64,000 nucleotides of DNA from Sternotherus odoratus (taxonomy: Eukaryota; Chordata; Testudines; Kinosternidae), in NCBI GenBank assembly GCA_032164245.1, contig JAVMKO010000001.1:74273892-74337891 (forward strand), written 5' to 3'. The notes under the pieces are model-generated. The model worked only from the letters and a program-made list of their open reading frames with translations, was not told where the DNA came from and searched no databases. The translations under genes and the position numbers were made by a program. Of the stretch, positions 58,181 through 64,000 are shown piece by piece. Position 1 is the first letter of the stretch, and every line of letters begins with the position of its first letter.

Positions 58181-58312
58181 GCGGGCAAACACCAAGAATA
58201 TGAACAAAAGCTACTGCAAGAATTGTACAAATTAAACCCCAACTTCCTCCAGCTGTCTACGGGTACAGTTGACAAGAACAAGAACAAAGTGACAGCACTG
58301 CAGAGGTATGAT
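58181..58312 (+). CDS. CNOT4: CNOT4 coding exon 6 (residues 230-273)
   Basis: It encodes AGKHQEYEQKLLQELYKLNP and on to ALQRYD, the stretch after the CCCH finger that leads into the long disordered tail of CNOT4. The donor is ambiguous: GAT|GTGTAAGT at 58313 keeps phase 0, while GATGT|GTAAGT at 58315 is the stronger donor but would leave two extra bases (phase 2). The known vertebrate protein continues with Thr after RYD, which favours phase 0. Two changes against human, from memory, are Thr for Ser after STG and Ala for Pro before LQRYD. The remaining exons lie beyond 64000. Confidence 0.93.
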
Positions 58313-58320
58313 GTGTAAGT

Positions 58321-58826
58321 ACTGATGCCAGACTGTCTGACAACACTTTCCTTTTAAAGTTATTTCCATTAAAATTCCTGGTCCTTTCTCCCATCTGTCC
58401 AAATTCTTGCTGTTTAAGATAGAAGGTATGGAATGTTCCATCTCAAATTTTCGCTCACATACACATGCAGGGTTGTGTAGTACTTCATTTTAGTTGTAAC
58501 AACATATGCTGAATCCTATTAGATAAATGAAAGGATTTCCCCTTCTTGTATTACATGAGTTTATGCACATTAACTCCAAACAAGTGGTCATTGTTTTGAA
58601 GTAGATATCAGAATGGTTTTATTTAATATTTTTACTATTTTTGCAATAACAATGCAATTCACTGAATATTATTAAGCAGCAAATTCTTGGTAATTATAGC
58701 TCATGTGGTGTTTGCTTTGTGATAAGAGGACTGTGTCTGCTGTTACGGTGGCTGAAGTGTCCAAATATTTGATTAACATTTTATTTAATATTTAACATAC
58801 TTCAGTGTCAAGATTTGAACACAGAC
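58321..58826 (+). other. Start of intron 7, no feature recognised
   Basis: Nothing supportable. Confidence 0.5.
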
Positions 58827-58829
58827 TAA

Positions 58830-59095
58830 GGTCTGGTCTACACTAGGAAATTAGGTCTGTATAACTGGGTAATTCAGGAGTGTGAAAAATCCACATCTCT
58901 GAGCTCTGAAGTTAAACAGACCTAGCTTCTGGTGTAGACAGTGATAGGTCAAGGGGAGAATTCTCCTATTGACCTAGTTACCGTCTCTTGGTGAGGTGGA
59001 GAACCTATGTGTACTAGAGAACCTCTCCCATCAGCATAGCGTCTTCACTGAAGCGCTACAGCGGCATAGCTCAAGTGGTGCAGCTACACAAGCCC
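58830..59095. mobile_element. PIF/Harbinger-type MITE
   Basis: The 266-bp element starts GGTCTGGTCTACACTAGG and ends GCTACACAAGCCC, flanked by TAA on both sides (58827-58829, 59096-59098). It contains several GTGTAGAC / CTACAC subterminal motifs. The ends are diverged from each other, so it is an old copy. Confidence 0.75.
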
Positions 59096-59098
59096 TAA

Positions 59099-61873
59099 AA
59101 ATCTGAAAAATTCAAAGTGAAACAGTTGAACTTTCGTCTTTGCTTTTACCTTTGGCTGGGAAACAGGAACTTGGCCTGAAATATCCTTGGTGCTACATCC
59201 TAGCAATCTTAAATGGTGGTTTTGGTTAAATATTTGAAGTGTAACTTTCTCTATTTTAATCTGTCTTCACATTCATGCTTATTATTAGATATTTTTCAGA
59301 TGTGGTCTGCTTTCCAAAAGCAACCTCCTAACAGTTTTATTTCCTCCAAATATTCACAATCATACAAAAATAAAAGCTAATACAATTAGCTGGTGTGTTT
59401 GCTAAACATGTTAAATTTAAGATGAACAAATGGAAGCTATTAACTATTTTCCATTCAAGAAGGGACTTTCATACTGGGGGCAAACTTTTAAAATGTGCCT
59501 TACATTTTATATGGCACTTCTGATTCAGGATCAGAGTTCTTTGGGCTTGTTTACCCACTACTGAAATGAATTCTGACAGCAGCACTGTACAACAGGTTAT
59601 GCAAGAAAATGAAGAAAACAAAATCAAAAGGAAACAGCCAGAGGAGTTTGGATAGTTCTGTTCTGTCTACGAGCACTGGAATCTTAACTAAGAGAGTAGG
59701 ATCATGTTTCCCTAATCTTACAGGAAGTGTCATAATCTTTAATGATCGCAAGTGATCGGGATCTCTGGTTTTCTCATCTGAAGCACTGATAACTTTTGTC
59801 ATGCCTTGAGCCTTTGGTTCAATACTAACTTGGAGGGAAGAGTGCAACCAAGTTAACCCAACACACCAACTTTTGCAATATTCATGTGTCGATGGGCTTC
59901 ACGTCCAAGACTGTGTAACTTGAAACGTGATGGGATCCCAGCACACGATGTTACAAAACAGAAGTGAAGAATTATTTAACCTGCATTCCTGCAGCAGTTT
60001 CAGATGGTTAGAAAGCCGTTATGAGCATGGGAATCTGGCTAGGCCCCAGACGCATCATCCTGGCACTTGTGAAAAATACCATGAGATACTTTGACTGCAA
60101 GTGGACTGAACTTCAGTTTTTCATTCATCTGAAATGCATAACTACAGTGGGAAACTGATTCGGTACTGATGTGGAGTGGTGGACAGCATCATCTGAATTG
60201 CCAGTGTCCTTTCAGCAGTGAGGAAGTTGGAGGTCTCCATTCAAATATTAATCAGACATGACCATATGTAGTTTGAGAGCTGATTAAATTATAGACTTAT
60301 GATATTTAAATTACTAACCCCATCACAACTTTCTACTTATAAACAGCTTCTCATTTGTCTGATTCTTTGCTATGCTACTGTCTTTCTCCTGCTAGATTCT
60401 ACATCTAAATCAATAATGTCACAGTCCTTCTCTTGACTGGTGTTTAGGATTTCACTGAGGAATCAAACAGAAGCTGAGCTGTGAGAAAAATATATGTTCA
60501 AATGTAAGCCTACAGTAATAGTAGAGAGAACCTGATTAGTGGGCAAAAACTCTTTGTATAAACCTTCTTTTTCCAAGTTTGTTCCAGTGTGAAAGTCCCT
60601 CCTCTTCACGCTATTTTTTCCCCTTATTTGTGTGAAAGGCAAAGGCTGTAATTTCCACCTGTGTGGGGTTGTGTATGTAAAAAGTACCTATTGGCACAGC
60701 ATTCCATAGTTATACAGTAGAAGTAATGACGGTTGTATTCACTTAAAATATAGGATGCGATCATCAGTGGGTTGATTTTTAAATAGTTCTGGCCCTCTTT
60801 TTTTCTTCTGCCACTCTCCTCAAACTTGCTTTTAATGGTCCAAGATCATTAATGCTTTCTTGTAACACTAAAAATGTTTGTCACTAGCACATAGGGTGAG
60901 GGATTATTGCTGGAGAACAGCTCTTTGGAAGCATTTAGCTTTCATGAGCACTTCAAAACATTTTTTTCCACAGGAAAGTATATGCTATGATTAGAATATT
61001 TTGGGATCCGTTAACCCATTAGACATTTTTTGGGGGGAAGGAGGAAATGCCCATTGCAGTCTGAAGTCGCATCTAGACTCGTCTGGGTTGAAAATTAGTC
61101 TCTTGCATCAGGATAGAATGGTGCAAAAGGCAAAAGAAATGTTTTAATTATGACATGAGATGTAATCTAAATTGCTCAATTTGTTAAAAGGTAGTTGATG
61201 GGTGCCTTATTTAACCTCTTCTTCTCTCAAAGGTGTAGAGAACTAAGATGAGTTTTATGCACAAATGAAAGATTTGACTGACTTAACTGTGCATAGGAGT
61301 TGACCCACAAAGAGAGAACAGGAGATGGAGACAAAATAGTAAATCTTACAATATCCACAGTGTGGGAACATCCAGGATTATGATGAAATATTGAGTCTGA
61401 ATAGGAATTTGAAAAATGGTACTATAGCTAAAGAGCCATTGGAATCTTCTGGTCCCAGTTAAGCACTTATTAAATTCACCTGCATATGTGGAATGAATGC
61501 AGTAAGTCTGTGTCTAAGCAGGTGTGTAAGAAGACTCAGCTTTTAGTGTATGCCATTTTACAATGAAACACTTGCACACTCTGTAATCACTTGCCTTAAA
61601 CCTGTTGCTGTTTTCTAAAGTGGATAGGAAAGAACAATGGGAAAAAATTAAGGGGGCTAGAAATTAATGGGTTTTGTGTTGTGGTATTAGCTGATGACAT
61701 ATATAAATGTACTTTTACCAATAGACACATGGAAACTGGCTGAAGTGTTGTCTAGGGATGTAATTTCCTGCAGCAGTAAATAACTTCCACTTGATTACTC
61801 TCTCTGAAGTCATTTTTCCAGATCAGATACATTTCATGAAGTGAACTCTTTTGTTTTGCAGAGGAAGTCATAA
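59099..61873 (+). other. Intron 7, unrecognised apart from one direct-repeat copy
   Basis: 59423-59519 resembles 57761-57854. No exon of CNOT4 and no transposon end is recognised in the rest. Confidence 0.5.
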
Positions 61874-62090
61874 AGGTTCTTCTTCGAGTGCTTGCTCATG
61901 TCCATTCCCACAAGTGTGTGCGCACCGCGCATGCACGGTCCCGGAAAGTTTTCCCCAGCGGTACCCGTAGGGTCGGCAGGGGCGACCCCTGGAGTGGCGC
62001 CCTTATAGCACTGTATATATGCCCCTGTCGACCCTTCCCCGCTCAGTTCCTTCTTCCCGCCCATGACGGTTAGCTGGAATCCCCTTTAGA
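61874..62090 (+). repeat. DIRS copy 3 left terminal repeat and leader
   Basis: TTCTTCGAGTGCTTGCTCAT then GTCCATTCCCACAAG is the inverted counterpart of the copy 2 right end. GCACTGTATATATGCCCCTG (about 62011) and CTCAGTTCCTTCTTCCCGCC (62041-62060) follow; the TATATATG is a possible TATA-like promoter. The boundary between repeat and leader cannot be fixed without the right end. Confidence 0.65.
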
Positions 62091-62247
62091 TCGTAGCGGT
62101 ATCCCAACCCTTTGATAATTGTTAGCTGTGCTAGTTCCAATTAGTGTTAAGTGTTAGCAGTTCTTAGATAAGATAGTTCTAAGTAGTGTTAAGTGTTAGT
62201 AGTTATTAGATAGGATAGAGTGTTCCTATCAGTCCTCGCCCCGGGGC

Positions 62248-64000
62248 ATGCCTGGCGCGCCGGGCTTCAAAAACTGCGAGCACTGTGGGAGGCCTATGCC
62301 AAACAGCGATCCCCACACGAAGTGCTTGAAGTGCCTGGGCGAGGGCCATCAGTCCGAGCGCTGCGCAATCTGCAAGAGCTTCAAACCTAGGACAAAGAAG
62401 GAGAGAGATCATCGCCTGCGCTTAATCCTTATGGAGTCCGCTCTCCAGCCTCAGGGAGATCTCTCATCCAAGGTAGCTCGAAGCGCTCCGGCCTCGGTAC
62501 GGGACCCGGCGGTGCCGAGGAAAGGAAACTCGCACCGGCACCGGTCCCCACTACGCACTGCGAGCCCCAGACGGCACCGCTCTCAATCGCCGGTGCCGCC
62601 TAAGAAGCAAAGGGGCAGATCGCCAGGCCGTAAGGCCAAGGCGAAGACCCGGCACACCCAGGGCCACGCAGATGAGTCCCGTGGGGTGCCGTTGGTGTCT
62701 GGCCCGGTGCGCGCGCACGCATCGGGAGATGGTGCAGCGCTGCACGGGCACCTCCAGGACTTCCCGGCGCCGTCGACCCCGGAGACTTTCGAAGCGGCAC
62801 GGGATTTGATTGAATCAGCGGACGGAGTTGGTACGGTACCACCTCTCACAGTCCCGCCGTTCCTGGACCCGGTGCCAGCGACGACACCGGCGCCACATGG
62901 GACACCGGCACCGTCTGGGCCGGTCACTCCCTTAATCCCTCCGATGCAGTCGGCACCGGCACCGGGAGCTTCCTTCGCCCCAGCGCAGACGGCACCGGAC
63001 TTCCGCACGACCCCGGCACCGCCACGGGCTACGGGAGTCGACACCCCGCTACCTCCACCGGCACCGATGGCCTGTCCCGGGAAGCCTACGATGTACCAAA
63101 GATACATCATGGCACCGGAGGGCACGGCACCGCCATGGCCCAGCTCGGCGTCGGAGTCCGGCGCGTCGTCACGTTCAAGCCGCAGTCACCGCACCGGGGC
63201 ACCATCTCATAGATCGGGCCGTAGCTACCACTCTCACAGATCAGACCGGCACCGCTCACGGCACCGTCGCTCCTCCCACTCGACAACTTGGACTCAGCAG
63301 AACCCAGGCCCAGTACAGTGGCCCTTCTGGCCCCCGTGGGCGTTTCAGACACAAGGACCACCATCGGTGACGATGTCCCTTCCTGCGGTGCCACGAGGCC
63401 CTATTTCGGCTACTGTATCCAGACCTCCACCGGAGGTGGAGGGAGAGGAACCGGTACCGGGTCCCTCAGGTTTGGGCCAGTACGAAGGCCCCATGGGTCA
63501 TCACTCCTCGGCTGCCTCGATAACGGGCCCACCCACCGGGGACCTTGCCCAAGAGGAGCCACCGTTCGCCACCTCTTCCTCCTCTTCTCCGGACGAAGCA
63601 GTGGCGGGCTCCTCGACGTCCGGACTACCACCGATGGACGTAAAGGGGCATCAGGACCTCTTAAGGAGAGTAGCCCATAACTTGAACCTCACGACTGAGG
63701 AAGTTCAGGAGGAGGAAGATCCAACAGTGGACATCCTTTCTCCGGACGGGCCCAAGAGAATCGCCCTCCCGTTCCTCAAAAAGATCAACACAATGTCAAA
63801 CACTCTGTGGCAGACGCCTGCCTCGATTCCACCAACGGCAAAAGGGGTGGAACGCCGTTATTTCGCTCCTCGAGCAGGCTACGAACATTTGTTCACTCAT
63901 CCACCACCGGGCTCCCTGGTGGCAGACGCAGTAAATCATAGGGAGAGGCAGGGTCACACAGGACCCACACCCAAATCTCAGGATGCAAAAAAACTAGATT
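62248..64000 (+). CDS. DIRS copy 3 ORF1 (Gag-like), 3'-incomplete
   Basis: The ATG at 62248 opens a frame of 584 codons that stays open to the window edge. It starts MPGAPGFKNCEHCGRPMPNS. Zinc-binding residues are C10 and C13, then a CCHC knuckle at C26, C29, H34 and C39 (C-x2-C-x4-H-x4-C), with C42 close behind. Residues about 85-140 are Arg/Lys-rich (nucleic-acid binding or nuclear signal). A long Pro/Ala/Thr region with repeated GTAPAP-like units, encoded by CGGCACCG repeats, runs to about residue 330. Residues about 440-584 are a more ordered capsid-like part (DLLRRVAHNLNLTTEEV, DGPKRIALPFLKKINTMSNT). It parallels the broken ORF1 of copies 1 and 2. Role by family: packaging of the element RNA. 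Confidence 0.85.
   Translation, partial: MPGAPGFKNCEHCGRPMPNSDPHTKCLKCLGEGHQSERCAICKSFKPRTKKERDHRLRLILMESALQPQGDLSSKVARSAPASVRDPAVPRKGNSHRHRSPLRTASPRRHRSQSPVPPKKQRGRSPGRKAKAKTRHTQGHADESRGVPLVSGPVRAHASGDGAALHGHLQDFPAPSTPETFEAARDLIESADGVGTVPPLTVPPFLDPVPATTPAPHGTPAPSGPVTPLIPPMQSAPAPGASFAPAQTAPDFRTTPAPPRATGVDTPLPPPAPMACPGKPTMYQRYIMAPEGTAPPWPSSASESGASSRSSRSHRTGAPSHRSGRSYHSHRSDRHRSRHRRSSHSTTWTQQNPGPVQWPFWPPWAFQTQGPPSVTMSLPAVPRGPISATVSRPPPEVEGEEPVPGPSGLGQYEGPMGHHSSAASITGPPTGDLAQEEPPFATSSSSSPDEAVAGSSTSGLPPMDVKGHQDLLRRVAHNLNLTTEEVQEEEDPTVDILSPDGPKRIALPFLKKINTMSNTLWQTPASIPPTAKGVERRYFAPRAGYEHLFTHPPPGSLVADAVNHRERQGHTGPTPKSQDAKKLD

Larger units (their letters stand above)
61874..64000 (+). mobile_element. 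DIRS-type retrotransposon, copy 3, apparently young, cut by window end
   Basis: It begins at about 61874 with GGTTCTTCTTCGAGTGCTTG, then CTCATGTCCATTCCCACAAG, the terminal repeat also seen, decayed, at the ends of copy 2. A 5' leader to 62247 precedes an uninterrupted ORF1. Unlike copies 1 and 2 it is CpG-rich and shows no stops or frameshifts over 1753 bp. The polymerase, recombinase and right terminal repeat would lie beyond 64000. Confidence 0.88.

Noticed and set aside
62583..63125. 180-codon open frame on the minus strand
   Set aside because: It is the shadow of the intact DIRS ORF1 on the + strand, caused by its repeated CGGCACCG codons.

Overview
The window is vertebrate nuclear DNA, most likely from a turtle. 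The evidence is one clearly recognisable intron-rich gene, CNOT4, on the + strand, buried in repeats typical of sauropsids and turtles: CR1 LINEs ending in the ATGTTCTTA-type tail, a tRNA-derived SINE with a CR1 tail resembling the cryptodire turtle SINE, many hAT and PIF/Harbinger miniature elements, Tigger-like elements, Helitrons and DIRS-type tyrosine-recombinase retrotransposons. The species is inferred from repeat style only.

Gene content. CNOT4 is the E3 ubiquitin ligase associated with the CCR4-NOT complex. Six coding exons are visible: 33417-33590 (C4C4 RING), 49365-49562 (linker and start of RRM), 52040-52126 and 52718-52819 (rest of RRM), 53736-53861 (CCCH zinc finger) and 58181-58312 (start of the disordered tail). 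They join in phase 0 and encode about residues 1-273. The non-coding first exon was not located. The rest of the protein lies beyond position 64000. All other open frames I judged to be transposon remnants or chance.

Layout. 1-33324 is upstream sequence or intron 1, filled with DNA transposons. 27378-31340 is a nest: an antisense CR1 hit by three hAT insertions, one of which carries a Helitron, abutting a Tigger-like element that a hAT split inside its own terminal repeat. Intron 2 (33591-49364) holds two decayed DIRS elements (37785-40890 and 42735-48545) with a second Helitron copy between them. Introns 3-6 are shorter and carry CR1 copies, a MITE, the SINE and long poly-C tracts. Intron 7 ends in a third DIRS element (from 61874) whose first ORF stays open for 584 codons to the window edge.

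The most noteworthy signals are: the apparently young DIRS element; two Helitron copies on opposite strands that both carry a promoter-like block (ZNF143-like and YY1-like motifs); a 29-bp exact match 3.9 kb apart that looks like templated filler DNA; a 68-bp retroelement remnant with a 12-bp target-site duplication; and several nested insertions that fix the relative order of transposon activity. I saw no CRISPR array, rRNA, tRNA gene, operon or other prokaryotic feature.
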